Shown: positions 53,564 through 64,000 of the stretch, piece after piece
Numbering within the stretch: position 1 is the first letter of the stretch
Layout: every line of letters begins with the position of its first letter
NCBI RefSeq assembly: GCF_000527135.1
Contig: NZ_AZUP01000001.1
Coordinates: forward strand, 3,286,001-3,350,000
Source: Methyloversatilis discipulorum
GTDB lineage: Bacteria > Pseudomonadota > Gammaproteobacteria > Burkholderiales > Rhodocyclaceae
Direction: 5' to 3'
DNA length: 64,000 bases
The notes under the pieces: generated by a model
Told to the model about the DNA's origin: nothing
Seen by the model: only the letters and a program-made list of their open reading frames with translations
Database searches by the model: none
Made by a program: the position numbers and the translations under genes

Positions 53564-53589
53564 AACAATATATCAAAGGATATATTGTT
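53564..53589. promoter_or_regulatory. Perfect AT-rich inverted repeat, likely operator of the BigR-like repressor
   Basis: Arms 53564-53574 and 53579-53589 (AACAATATATC and GATATATTGTT) are perfect reverse complements separated by AAAG. The site ends 4 bases before the repressor ATG and stands out as AT-rich in GC-rich surroundings. It is placed to autoregulate the repressor-YeeE operon. Confidence 0.85.
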
Positions 53590-53593
53590 AGCC

Positions 53594-53917
53594 ATGGACA
53601 CACCCACGCTCGACGACCTGCGTATCTCTGCCTCGCGTGCCTGCGCGCTGTTGCGCGTGCTGGCGCACGAAGACCGGCTGGTGCTGCTGTGCCGGCTGGC
53701 CGAGCGCGAGCACACGGTGGGCGAGCTGGCGCAGGCGCTGGACATCGTCCAGCCCACGCTGTCGCAGCAGCTGGGCGTGCTGCGCCGCGAAGGGCTGGTC
53801 GATACGCGGCGCGACGGCAAGTACATCCACTACCGCATTGCCAGTGACGACGCGCTGGCGGTCATGCAGACCCTGCACGCGCGCTTCTGCGCCCACCCTG
53901 ACGGAGAAACACGATGA
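53594..53917 (+). CDS. bigR: ArsR-family repressor, BigR/YgaV-like sulfane-sulfur sensor
   Basis: A 107-residue winged-helix repressor. The recognition helix is [30 protein letters not shown]. The cysteines C33 (LVLLCRLAE) and C99 (LHARFC) fall where BigR and YgaV carry the two cysteines that form a disulfide or polysulfide bridge, and metal-binding ArsR motifs such as ELCVCDL are absent. This points to sensing of sulfide or persulfides rather than metals. It overlaps the first YeeE gene by four bases and has a perfect operator-like palindrome just before its start. Confidence 0.9.
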   Translation: MDTPTLDDLRISASRACALLRVLAHEDRLVLLCRLAEREHTVGELAQALDIVQPTLSQQLGVLRREGLVDTRRDGKYIHYRIASDDALAVMQTLHARFCAHPDGETR

Positions 53918-54348
53918 GCATCGCCTGGGACGCCTTCACGCCCTGGAGCTCGCTGGCCGGTGGCGTACTGATCGGCCTGTCGGCCGCCCTGCTGATACTG
54001 GGCAGCGGGCGGGTGGCTGGCATAAGCGGCATCGTCGGCGGCCTGCTCAAGCCGGGTGGTCCAGATACGACCTGGCGACTGGCTTTCCTCGGCGGATTGC
54101 TGGTCGCGCCCTTGCTGTGGCGCCTGTTCGCCGCATTGCCCGAGGCGCAGCCGGTGGCCGGCGGCGGCATGCTGGTCGTCGCCGGACTGCTGGTCGGCAT
54201 CGGTACGCGCTACGGTTCGGGCTGTACCAGCGGCCACGGTGTGTGCGGCCTGTCGCGCCTGTCGCCGCGCTCGCTGGTGGCGACGCTGGCTTTCATGGGC
54301 GCCGGTTTCGCCACGGTCTACGTCGTTCGCCACCTGCTGGGAGCCTGA
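53914..54348 (+). CDS. YeeE/YedE family membrane protein, half 1
   Basis: A 144-residue inner-membrane protein with about four helices and the YeeE signature [29 protein letters not shown], whose cysteine is part of the thiosulfate/sulfur path in characterised YeeE. It starts inside the stop codon of the repressor gene (ATGA). Two-gene YeeE halves behind a BigR regulator resemble the PmpA-PmpB pair. They are thought to move sulfur-containing ions. Confidence 0.93.
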   Translation: MSIAWDAFTPWSSLAGGVLIGLSAALLILGSGRVAGISGIVGGLLKPGGPDTTWRLAFLGGLLVAPLLWRLFAALPEAQPVAGGGMLVVAGLLVGIGTRYGSGCTSGHGVCGLSRLSPRSLVATLAFMGAGFATVYVVRHLLGA

Positions 54349-54350
54349 TC

Positions 54351-54773
54351 ATGCAAGCGCTGATCGCACTCGTCGCCGGGCTGTTGTTCGGCATCGGCCT
54401 GCTGATGTCCGGCATGGCCAACCCGACCAAGGTGGTCGGCTTTCTCGACCTGGCCGGCAACTGGGATCCGTCGCTGGCGCTGGTCATGGCCGGGGCGATC
54501 GGTGCCGCGTTGCCGGCATTCACGCTGGCAAAGGCGCGCCGGCAGTGCTGGGCCGGCTGCGATGTGGCGCTGCCGACAGCGACGCGCATCGACGCGCCGC
54601 TGCTACTGGGCAGCCTCGCATTCGGCGTCGGCTGGGGGCTGGCCGGCTACTGTCCGGGGCCGGCGCTGGTGTCGCTGACGATGGGGTCGATGACGGCGGT
54701 GGTGTTCGTGGCCGCGATGATCGCCGGCATGGCGATCCACGCGCTGCTTACGCGGCCGCGGTCGCCGGCGTAA
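54351..54773 (+). CDS. YeeE/YedE family membrane protein, half 2 (DUF6691-like)
   Basis: A 140-residue membrane protein with about four helices, the start ALVAGLLFGIGLLMSGMANPTKVVGFLDL and the cysteine motif WGLAGYCPGPALVSL. It complements the previous gene, 2 bases away, to make the full two-repeat YeeE fold. Its last 26 bases overlap the 3' end of the convergent flavoprotein gene. Confidence 0.93.
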   Translation: MQALIALVAGLLFGIGLLMSGMANPTKVVGFLDLAGNWDPSLALVMAGAIGAALPAFTLAKARRQCWAGCDVALPTATRIDAPLLLGSLAFGVGWGLAGYCPGPALVSLTMGSMTAVVFVAAMIAGMAIHALLTRPRSPA

Positions 54774-55974
54774 GCAGGTAGTCGAACAGCGCGCGCACGC
54801 TGCGGATCTGGTTGCCGAAGGGCAGGGTGCCGCGGCCGCGGAAGAAAAGACCGGTCTTCAGGTCACCCTTCAGCGCGGCCGCCAGCTGGTGGTCGATGCA
54901 GAACTGGCCCCATCCGATCAGGCCGTCGCGCAGCCCGCACTGGGCGAGGCAGTCAAAGCTCTTGGCGCAGCGCGACTTGGCGTGTGCCACCGCCTGCGTC
55001 CTGTCGATCAGCGACAGGTATTTCTGCAGCCAGGGCGTGCGCACCGCGCGCGCCGGCAGACCGGCCACGCTGGTGAATTCGACCAGATCCTCGTCGCGCG
55101 CCTCGGCCAGTACGCGTTTGAAGGCGTCGTCGGCGTCACATTCCTCGGTCACCGCGAACGAGGTGCCGAACTGCACGGCCGAGGCGCCGAGCGCCTGCAT
55201 GCGTCGGATGTCCTCGTGGGTGCGCAGACCGCCGGCGACGATGACCGGCACCTGTCCGCCGAGACCGGCCTTGTGCAGCACTTCCAGCGTTTCCGGCACC
55301 ACGCGTTCGAAATCGAAGCGCGGGTCGCTGGTGTCTTCGACCTTGGCGGCGCCGAGGTGGCCGGCCGCCCAGCCCGGATGTTCGAGCACCACGGCGTCCG
55401 GTGCGCGCTGCTTGCGCTCCCACTTGCGCACGATGAGTTGCACGCCGCGCGCGTCGGACAGGATGGGGATGAGCGCCGCTTTCGGGTGTTCGCGCGCCAG
55501 CTCGGGAAGGTCCAGCGGCAGGCCGGCGCCGACGACGATGGCGTCGATGCCGGCCTGCAGTGCGGTCTTCACATGTTCGGCGTAGGCGCTGACGGCACGC
55601 ATCACGTTCACCGCCAGCATGCCGCGACCACCCGAAATTTCCTTTGCTGCGGCGATCTCGCGCTGCAGGGCTTCGACGTTGGCGGCGTTGATCTGCTGTT
55701 TGGCGTCTTCACCGCGCAGGCCGCGCGTGCGTTCCATCAGGTCCGGGTGATGACGGCGCAGGTCGACCGATGAAATGGTGCCGACGCCGCCGTGCTGGGC
55801 CACGGTGCCTGCCAGCCGGTGTGCCGACACGCCGACGCCCATGCCGCCCTGCACGATGGGCAGCAGCGTACGGCCGCCCAGCTTCAACGGCTGCAGGCCG
55901 CTGCGGGCGAACTGCTCGGCGTGCGGAGAGGCCGCCGACGTGACGGCGGAAACTTCGGAAGGGGACTGCATCAT
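54748..55974 (-). CDS. Nitronate monooxygenase-like NAD(P)H-dependent flavin oxidoreductase
   Basis: A 408-residue TIM-barrel flavoprotein of the 2-nitropropane dioxygenase family. Marks: LPIVQGGMGVGVSAHRLAGTVAQHGGVGTIS at the N-terminus, VGAGLPLDLPEL, VPVIVAGGLRTHEDIRRMQALGASAVQFGTSFAVTEEC at the FMN phosphate site. The C-terminal extension with CAKSFDCLAQCGLRDG is cysteine-containing and longer than in the simplest members. It oxidises alkyl nitronates or acts as an enoyl or quinone reductase. ATG 55974 (MMQSP) is the start; the long upstream frame lies in repeat DNA. Confidence 0.88.
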   Translation of the reverse strand: MMQSPSEVSAVTSAASPHAEQFARSGLQPLKLGGRTLLPIVQGGMGVGVSAHRLAGTVAQHGGVGTISSVDLRRHHPDLMERTRGLRGEDAKQQINAANVEALQREIAAAKEISGGRGMLAVNVMRAVSAYAEHVKTALQAGIDAIVVGAGLPLDLPELAREHPKAALIPILSDARGVQLIVRKWERKQRAPDAVVLEHPGWAAGHLGAAKVEDTSDPRFDFERVVPETLEVLHKAGLGGQVPVIVAGGLRTHEDIRRMQALGASAVQFGTSFAVTEECDADDAFKRVLAEARDEDLVEFTSVAGLPARAVRTPWLQKYLSLIDRTQAVAHAKSRCAKSFDCLAQCGLRDGLIGWGQFCIDHQLAAALKGDLKTGLFFRGRGTLPFGNQIRSVRALFDYLLTPATAAA

Positions 55975-56070
55975 GGTGTACGGACCGGCGGAGTGTGGGC
56001 GACACCATAGCCGCCCGCCGGCGGAGCCGGCTTGAGCAAGGTCAAGCCGGTCACCGGATGACGACGCTCG

Positions 56071-56340
56071 CGTCGCGGCCGAGACCGCTCCCATCCGTAA
56101 AGTGCGCCAGACCCACGGCCCGGGCTCGGGTGAGGGTTCTGTGGGAGGGGTCTTCTGACCCCGACTGCAGCCTGAATCGAAGCCTGCGGATTGCAGCGGC
56201 CGCGTCGCGGCCAAGGCCGCTCCCACAGGGATCGCGCCAGATCCGCGGCCAGAGCCGGGGTTTTGTGGGAGGGGTCTTGACCCCGACCGCGGCCTGACTG
56301 CGGACTGCAGCGGCCGAGTCGCGGTCGAGGCCGCGACTCG
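56071..56340. repeat. Tandem degenerate palindromic repeats in an intergenic region
   Basis: The 379-base gap between two minus-strand genes contains two and a part copies of a unit about 115-132 bases long. Copies begin at 56071, 56203 and 56317 with YGTCGCGGCC/TCGAGGCCG-like cores. The first two end with GTGGGAGGGGTCTT...GACCCCGAC. Paired GGCCGAGACCGCTCCCA elements resemble the REP-type sequences (CGCGGCC-GGCCGCTCCCACA) common in proteobacterial intergenic DNA. No gene is seen here. Confidence 0.7.
56315..56340 (-). terminator. Perfect stem-loop downstream of the PEP-CTERM protein gene
   Basis: A 10-bp perfect stem (arms 56315-56324 and 56331-56340) with a 6-base loop, 13 bases after the stop of the minus-strand gene. 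It is formed from the last repeat copy and lacks a T-run on the minus strand. Confidence 0.5.
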
Positions 56341-56353
56341 GGGCGCCAGGCGA

Positions 56354-57931
56354 TCAGCGCATGCGGCGCTTCGCGGCGAGGCCGATCATGCCGAGGCCGG
56401 CCAGCAGCATGGCGTAGGTTTCGGGTTCCGGCACGGCACTGATCGAGAACATGGACGTGGTGCCCGACACTTCGTTGGCAACGGCGAGGAAGAGCTTGCC
56501 GTCGTATTCGAAAGCGCTCAGGCCTTCCGGCGACAGAGAGTCGGCGTCGACGATGAAGTCGAGGAAGGTGGCGGCGGTCGGGTCGGTCACGTCGTAGATC
56601 GCGATCACGCTCTGCAGCGAACGTTCGAAGCCGATGAAGGCCAGCGTGCGCTCGCCGACTTCGAGCAGCGTCACGCCTTCCGGTTCGATGCCCTTGTTGT
56701 CGCTGCGACCGTCGTCGATCAGCGCCGGGAACTGGGCCAGCAACAGCGCTTCGAGCTGGTTGCCGCTGTCGAACACCAGGTTGCCGTTGTCGTCCAGGAT
56801 GGAGAAGGAGCGACCGCCGAAGGTGTGGATTTCGTCGTAATCGCCGTCGCCGTCGAGGTCGCCACCTGAGGTGGTGACGGTCAGGCGGCCGAGGTTGGCG
56901 TTCTTCTTCAGGTCGACTGCGTCCGGGAAGACGGTCGGATCGAGCACATAGCTGCCGGAACCGACGCGCACTTCCTCGTTGAAGGCGCCATCGACGAAGT
57001 CGGCGAGGTTGCGCGAGTCGCCTTCGTTGGCGGTGACGTAATAGGTCTTGCCGCCGCTGCTGTAGGCGGCGATGGCGTCCGGCATGTACAGGCCCTTGAC
57101 CGGCACCGTGCGGTAGTTGCCGGTCAGTGCCGTATTGCCGGCACCGTCGCGATCCGAGGTGTCGATCGCGTTCTGCGGCAGGCTGAAGTCCTTCAGGCCG
57201 AGCGATTTCACCTGGGTGATCGAATTCGTCGTCAGGTCGACCATCGCCACCGCATTCGCCTCCTGCAGCGTCACCATGGCGCTCTTGCCGTCCTTCGCCA
57301 CCGCGATGTATTCAGGCTCCCAGTCGAGCGAGGGCTTGCTGCCCGGCGTGACGATGCGGCCGAGACCGGTGGTGCCGTCGTAGGCGCTGAAGCCCAGCGT
57401 GGTGACGGCATCGCGCGTGGTGTCGATGATGCTGATCGAGCCGCGTGCTTCCTGCGTGGTGGAGGCGGTCAGCGCCAGCGGTTCGCCTTCGTTGGCGGTC
57501 ATGATGCGACCGTCGGGCGTGAAGGTGACCATGTCCGGCAGGGCGCCGACCGAGTAGCTGTTGAGCATGCTGCGGCTGGTCGTGTCGAAGGTGAGCACGG
57601 TGCCGGCGGCGGTCTTGACCGGTGCCGCGATGGCGAAGGCGGCCACGCCGTTACGGACGGCGACGCTGTTCAGCTCACCCCATGCGGTGGTGTCGATGTG
57701 CTGCACGAAGCTGCCGGTCGCTGCGCTCAGGATGTCGATGCCTTTCAGGCCCGCCACCCACAGTTCGTTGTTGAGGCTGTCGAAGGCAACGATTTCCGAG
57801 GTCTGCCCGGCGACGCTGGTAGCGGCGCCGTGGGTGAAGGTCCACAGCTTTTCCCAGCTGACGGCATCGGCTGCCTGGGCGACCGGAACGAACAGCGCGG
57901 CGATGGCCGCGGCGGTGATTTTTCTGACCAT
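56354..57931 (-). CDS. Choice-of-anchor I domain protein with PEP-CTERM sorting signal
   Basis: A 525-residue exported protein. The signal peptide covers residues 1-21 (VRKITAAAIAALFVPVAQA). The body is a beta-propeller-like choice-of-anchor I region (TPDGRIMTANEGEP, YVTANEGDSRNLADFVDG, DKGIEPEGVTLLEVGERTLAFIGFER) with a calcium-type DLDGDGDYDE loop. The C-terminus VPEPETYAMLLAGLGMIGLAAKRRMR is a textbook PEP-CTERM signal: motif, membrane helix, basic tail. It will be cut by an exosortase (EpsH/XrtA type) encoded elsewhere. ATG 57931 follows AGGAG. Role unknown; members are surface or biofilm-associated. Confidence 0.93.
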   Translation of the reverse strand: MVRKITAAAIAALFVPVAQAADAVSWEKLWTFTHGAATSVAGQTSEIVAFDSLNNELWVAGLKGIDILSAATGSFVQHIDTTAWGELNSVAVRNGVAAFAIAAPVKTAAGTVLTFDTTSRSMLNSYSVGALPDMVTFTPDGRIMTANEGEPLALTASTTQEARGSISIIDTTRDAVTTLGFSAYDGTTGLGRIVTPGSKPSLDWEPEYIAVAKDGKSAMVTLQEANAVAMVDLTTNSITQVKSLGLKDFSLPQNAIDTSDRDGAGNTALTGNYRTVPVKGLYMPDAIAAYSSGGKTYYVTANEGDSRNLADFVDGAFNEEVRVGSGSYVLDPTVFPDAVDLKKNANLGRLTVTTSGGDLDGDGDYDEIHTFGGRSFSILDDNGNLVFDSGNQLEALLLAQFPALIDDGRSDNKGIEPEGVTLLEVGERTLAFIGFERSLQSVIAIYDVTDPTAATFLDFIVDADSLSPEGLSAFEYDGKLFLAVANEVSGTTSMFSISAVPEPETYAMLLAGLGMIGLAAKRRMR

Positions 57932-58103
57932 GACGAACTCCTGTTGTTGTTGGGCGAAACGCGTCTTGCGGACGCGCAATCACAGCAACAGGATGTTTCG
58001 ACAAGGTTACGCCGCGATGACATGACACAGTTTTGCAATCGGGCGCCGCCCTGCAGGCAGGGTGGCGCCCGATCGACCGCCCCGTCGCGGACGCAGCCCG
58101 CGC

Positions 58104-61004
<2,901 letters not shown>

Positions 61005-61133
61005 GGTTCAACAGTCCTTTCCGGGCCGCTTCTGGCGGTCCTTTGGTGAAGGTACCGGTCTCGCGTCATGTCGACGTCTGACCGGAGTCGAGGTTCAGCA
61101 GAAAAAAGAAGCGTCGCTGTGTGCGGTCGGGCG

Positions 61134-62252
61134 TCAGCGCCTGTAACGGTTCGGTACGAAGGGCATGGTGGCGGGTGCGGCCGGCACCTTCTGCCCGCGT
61201 GATTCGATGAACAGCGGCGTGCCGGCCAGTTTCGCGGCACGCTCGATATAGGCCATCGCGATCGGCCGGCCCAGCGTCGGGCTGTGATTGCCACTGCTGA
61301 TGACGCCGATCTGGCGACCGTCGGCATCGACCACTACGGCGCCTGCGCGCTGCGGCGCGCGGCCTTCCGGCAGCAGGCCGACGCGCACCCGCGCCGGCGG
61401 CGCGGCGAATTCGCCGAGGATGACCGCCGCCCCCGGGAAGCCGCCAGCGCGTACGCCACCGGCCCGCCGCGCCAGCGCGACCGCCCAGCCTATGGCCGCC
61501 GACACCGGCGTCGTCGTCGCGTCGATGTCGTTGCCGTACAGGCACATGCCGGCTTCCAGCCGCAGCGTGTCGCGCGCGCCGAGACCGATCCAGCGCACGT
61601 GCGGATGTTCGAGCAGGCGTTCGGCGAAGGCGGGACCGGTTTCGGCCGGCAGCGAAATCTCGAAGCCGTCCTCGCCGGTATAGCCGCTGCGGCTGACCCG
61701 CGCGCCGTCGTTGAATTCGCGCACGTCGAGGAAGCGCATGCCGGTCAGGTCGCCGTAGGGTTGCAGCACCGCTTCGGCGTCCGGGCCCTGCAGCGCCAGC
61801 AGCACACGGTCGTCGCGCAGGCGCCAGCTGCAGTCGTTGCCGGGCGGGTGGGCATCGAACTGGGCGAGCACGTCGGCCAGGCGCGAGGCGTTGCAGACCA
61901 CGTGGAAGGTGTCGCCCATGCGCTGGATCATCAGATCGTCGATCAGCCCGCCGGCGGTGTTGGGCAGCAGCGAGTAGGTCTGACGGCCGTCCGGCAGCGC
62001 CACCAGGTCGGCGGTGGTGAGCGATTCCAGCCAGGCGCAGGCGCCGGGGCCGCTGACTTCGATCTGCCCCATGTGGGACACGTCGAACAGGCCGGCGTGG
62101 GCGCGCGTATGGAGGTGTTCCTGCAGGATGCCCGGGGCGTACTGGATGGGCATGTCCCAGCCGGCGAAGGCGACCATCTTCGCGCCCGCGGCCAGGTGCA
62201 GCGGATGAAACTGGGTGCGGCGCAGGGCCGCGGTGTTCGGGGTGTCCATCAT
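61134..62252 (-). CDS. gcvT: Aminomethyltransferase, glycine cleavage T-protein
   Basis: A 372-residue T-protein releasing ammonia and transferring the methylene to tetrahydrofolate. Signatures: LAAGAKMVAFAGWDMPIQY, AGLFDVSHMGQIEVSGPGACAWLESL, LLPNTAGGLIDDLMI, RSGYTGEDGFEISLP, and LGARDTLRLEAGMCLYGNDIDATTTPVSAAIGWAV. ATG 62252 (MMDTP) was chosen for the AGGAAAGG site before it. It opens the gcvT-gcvP operon. No glycine riboswitch pattern was recognised in the 238 bases upstream. Confidence 0.97.
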   Translation of the reverse strand: MMDTPNTAALRRTQFHPLHLAAGAKMVAFAGWDMPIQYAPGILQEHLHTRAHAGLFDVSHMGQIEVSGPGACAWLESLTTADLVALPDGRQTYSLLPNTAGGLIDDLMIQRMGDTFHVVCNASRLADVLAQFDAHPPGNDCSWRLRDDRVLLALQGPDAEAVLQPYGDLTGMRFLDVREFNDGARVSRSGYTGEDGFEISLPAETGPAFAERLLEHPHVRWIGLGARDTLRLEAGMCLYGNDIDATTTPVSAAIGWAVALARRAGGVRAGGFPGAAVILGEFAAPPARVRVGLLPEGRAPQRAGAVVVDADGRQIGVISSGNHSPTLGRPIAMAYIERAAKLAGTPLFIESRGQKVPAAPATMPFVPNRYRR

Positions 62253-62345
62253 TGGATCCTTTCCTGCCGTGCGGTCGGAGGGTGACCGGCGCATGGCGCG
62301 TGTCCGGCCCGCCGGGTGGGCGGGCAAGGGCGCGCATGATGCCAT

Positions 62346-62385
62346 GCAACAACAGCGGTCGACGCGTCGACGACACCGATGTTGC
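62346..62385. promoter_or_regulatory. Nested palindrome between gcvT and the TetR gene
   Basis: A perfect 14-base palindrome GTCGACGCGTCGAC (62358-62371) sits inside an outer pair GCAACA (62346-62351) and TGTTGC (62380-62385). An AT-rich imperfect repeat (TTAACTGA ... TGGTCATTAA, about 62407-62430) follows nearer the TetR gene. Either could be an operator in this divergent promoter region. Confidence 0.5.
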
Positions 62386-62490
62386 GCCTTGACGACGGAA
62401 AGTTATTAACTGAACATCTGGTCATTAAAAACTGCATGTCCTGTCTGCCGTGACAGTGAGCCTTTCCGCCCCTGACAGGATGACCGCACG

Positions 62491-63117
62491 ATGAACGCTC
62501 CGGTTCGCCGCGGGCGTCCCGCGCTGGTCGATCCGGCCGCGCTGATCCGCTGCGCGCTCGATCTTTTCGTCGAGCACGGCTACGCCGCCACCCGGCTGGA
62601 GGACGTGGCGCACGCGGCCGGCGTGTCCAAGGGCACGCTCTACCTCTACTTCGATTCCAAGCAGGCGCTGTTTGCCGCCGTCGTACGCGAAGGTCTGGTG
62701 CCGGCGCTGGCCGAAGGCGAGACGCTGGTGGCCGGCTGGACTGGCAGCGGTCCCGATCTGATGCGCCAGCTGCTGGCCGGCTGGTGGCAGCTGATCGGCG
62801 AGACGCCGCTCGGCGGCCTGCCCAAGCTGATGATCGCCGAGGCGCGCAATTTTCCCGACATCGCCGAGCTCTACCACCGCGAAGTGATGCAGCGCGGCTG
62901 CGCGCTGGTCGCGCGGGCGATCGACTACGGTCACGCGCGCGGCGAATTCCGCTCGCCCGGCGACGCGCGCACCGTCGACGCGGTGATGGCACCGCTGCTG
63001 CTTTACGTGTTGATGAAACATTCCTTCGGTTCGATTGCCGACGCCTGTCGTGGCGGCTCCGAAGCCGACGACATCCGTTTCCGCATCGAATTCTCCATTC
63101 AGGCCCTGCTCCCATGA
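62491..63117 (+). CDS. TetR/AcrR-family transcriptional regulator
   Basis: A 208-residue repressor. The helix-turn-helix is LEDVAHAAGVSKGTLYLYFDSKQALFAAVVREG, and the C-terminal half is a helical ligand-binding domain resembling the AcrR C-terminal type. Its stop overlaps the adaptor gene start by four bases (ATGA), so it is co-transcribed with, and most likely controls, the efflux operon that continues beyond the window. It is divergent from gcvT. Confidence 0.93.
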   Translation: MNAPVRRGRPALVDPAALIRCALDLFVEHGYAATRLEDVAHAAGVSKGTLYLYFDSKQALFAAVVREGLVPALAEGETLVAGWTGSGPDLMRQLLAGWWQLIGETPLGGLPKLMIAEARNFPDIAELYHREVMQRGCALVARAIDYGHARGEFRSPGDARTVDAVMAPLLLYVLMKHSFGSIADACRGGSEADDIRFRIEFSIQALLP

Positions 63118-64000
63118 TCAAGCTGTTCGCGTTCTGCTTCGCCGCGCTGCTGCCGGTCCTGCCGGCATCGGCGCAGACGCCGCCCGCCGTCGGCTTCAAG
63201 CCGCTGTCCGAAATCGCCATCTATCCGCAGCGCGATGCACCGGCGCAGGCGGTGGCGCTCAACCGCACCCAGCTTGCCGCCGAACTGAGTGCGCGCGTCG
63301 CGTCCACGCACGCCGAACCGGGCGAGTACGTGAAGAAGGGGCAGGTGCTGGTTCGCCTCGATGCGCGCGACTACCAGCTCGCGCTGGAGCGTGCGCAGGC
63401 GCAGCTCGCCGCGGCGCAGGCGCGGCTGGCGCAGGCCGACGCGCAGTTGCATCGCACGCGTGCCCTGCGTGACCAGAACTTCGTTTCGCCGGAAGCGCTG
63501 ACGCAGCGCGAGACCGAAGTCGAGGTGGTCCGCGCCGATGTGGCCGTCGCCGCCAACGCGGTGGATCTGGCTCGGCGCAATGTCGACAAGTGCGTGCTGC
63601 GCGCGCCCTATGACGCAGTGGTGCGCACGCGCGAGGCTTCGGCCGGCTCGCTGGCCGGCGTCGGTACGCTGCTGATGACGCTGGACGACGCACGCAAGGT
63701 GGAGGTGTCGGCGCGCGTGGCGCCGCGCGATCTCGACGCGCTGCGCGCCGCCCGCGAACTTGCCTTCGTGTCGCCGGCCGGCCGCCAGCCGCTGCGCATC
63801 GCCCGCGTCTCGCCGGCGATCGACGACGCCACCCGTACGCACGAGGTGCGCGCCGTGTTCACCGGAGAGCGTGCGCCCTCGGGCGCCGAGGGGCGGCTGG
63901 TGTGGCAGGACCCGGCGCCGCACGTGCCGGGCGAACTGCTGGTGCGCCGCGGTCCTGCGCTCGGCGTGTTCGTCGTACGCGAAGGCAGCGCCCGCTTCAT
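63114..64000 (+). CDS. RND efflux periplasmic adaptor protein (3' truncated by window)
   Basis: Open to the right edge with 295 complete codons visible. A signal peptide (residues 1-20, ending PASA) is followed by the lipoyl half-motif (EPGEYVKKGQVLVRLD), a coiled hairpin of alanine/glutamine-rich helices (about 83-140), the second lipoyl half (NVDKCVLRAPYDAVVRTREASAGSLA) and the start of the beta-barrel domain. No lipobox cysteine is present. It probably pairs with an RND pump gene just beyond 64000. The ATG at 63114 overlaps the TetR stop. Substrate class (drugs, solvents) cannot be told. Confidence 0.9.
   Translation, partial: MIKLFAFCFAALLPVLPASAQTPPAVGFKPLSEIAIYPQRDAPAQAVALNRTQLAAELSARVASTHAEPGEYVKKGQVLVRLDARDYQLALERAQAQLAAAQARLAQADAQLHRTRALRDQNFVSPEALTQRETEVEVVRADVAVAANAVDLARRNVDKCVLRAPYDAVVRTREASAGSLAGVGTLLMTLDDARKVEVSARVAPRDLDALRAARELAFVSPAGRQPLRIARVSPAIDDATRTHEVRAVFTGERAPSGAEGRLVWQDPAPHVPGELLVRRGPALGVFVVREGSARF

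Noticed and set aside
55975..56353. A CRISPR array in the repeat-rich gap
   Set aside because: The units are long, degenerate and only two to three copies, without short identical repeats and regular spacers.
62253..62490. A glycine riboswitch before gcvT
   Set aside because: I looked for the tandem aptamer core and its GGAGAG-type motifs on the minus strand and did not find them; only palindromes are visible.

Overview
The window looks like chromosomal DNA of a GC-rich (roughly two thirds G+C) betaproteobacterium. A member of the Rhodocyclales or neighbouring families (Methyloversatilis, Azoarcus or Zoogloea type) is my best guess. This is inferred from codon bias, gene content (PEP-CTERM protein, bufferin operon, CzcCBA pump with a PII-like protein, PQQ-type beta-propeller protein, MaoC-Pta fusion) and gene order. 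No rRNA, tRNA, CRISPR array, IS element or prophage was recognised. About 58 protein genes are supported. The first is cut at its 5' end and the last at its 3' end.

Layout. 1-7.6 kb: end of an FtsX-type permease, an SDR enzyme, and an HD-GYP response regulator followed by a very large hybrid histidine kinase. 7.7-10.9 kb: dacA, DUF493, lipB and lipA in the order known from enterobacteria. 11.0-17.4 kb: heavy-metal efflux operon with a small secreted CxxC protein, a TolC-like channel, a lipoprotein adaptor, an RND pump and a PII-like sensor. 17.4-19.3 kb: small oxidoreductase-like protein, orphan Hpt protein, DUF1840 and a ROK kinase. 19.4-21.8 kb: bufferin operon (DUF2282 precursor, MNIO enzyme, DUF2063 partner, DoxX membrane protein). 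21.9-36.5 kb: mixed housekeeping and sensory genes, including dnaE, a chemoreceptor, mscL and an AsmA protein.

36.8-52.1 kb is the most coherent accessory block and centres on acetate and short carboxylates. It holds a formate/nitrite-type channel, ackA, a MaoC-Pta fusion, fabI, a DUF4212 plus sodium:solute symporter pair, two small membrane proteins, a symporter-histidine kinase fusion (CbrA-like), a single-domain response regulator, a membrane pseudokinase fused to a DEDDh exonuclease, and a cNMP/CBS/DUF294 nucleotidyltransferase-like protein. The last two are separated by a low-GC acetyltransferase gene that looks inserted. Pairing a nucleotidyltransferase fold with a nuclease attached to a dead kinase is the best candidate here for an incompletely described signalling system.

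52.1-64 kb: MOSC and DGPF proteins, then a compact sulfur module (a BigR-like repressor with a perfect AT-rich operator and two YeeE/YedE half-transporters), a nitronate-monooxygenase-like flavoprotein, a repeat-filled intergenic region, a choice-of-anchor PEP-CTERM protein, gcvT-gcvP without gcvH, and the start of a TetR-regulated RND efflux operon.

Gene calls rest on reading translations and motifs by eye. No database search was possible, so family names are recognition from memory and substrates are mostly inferred.
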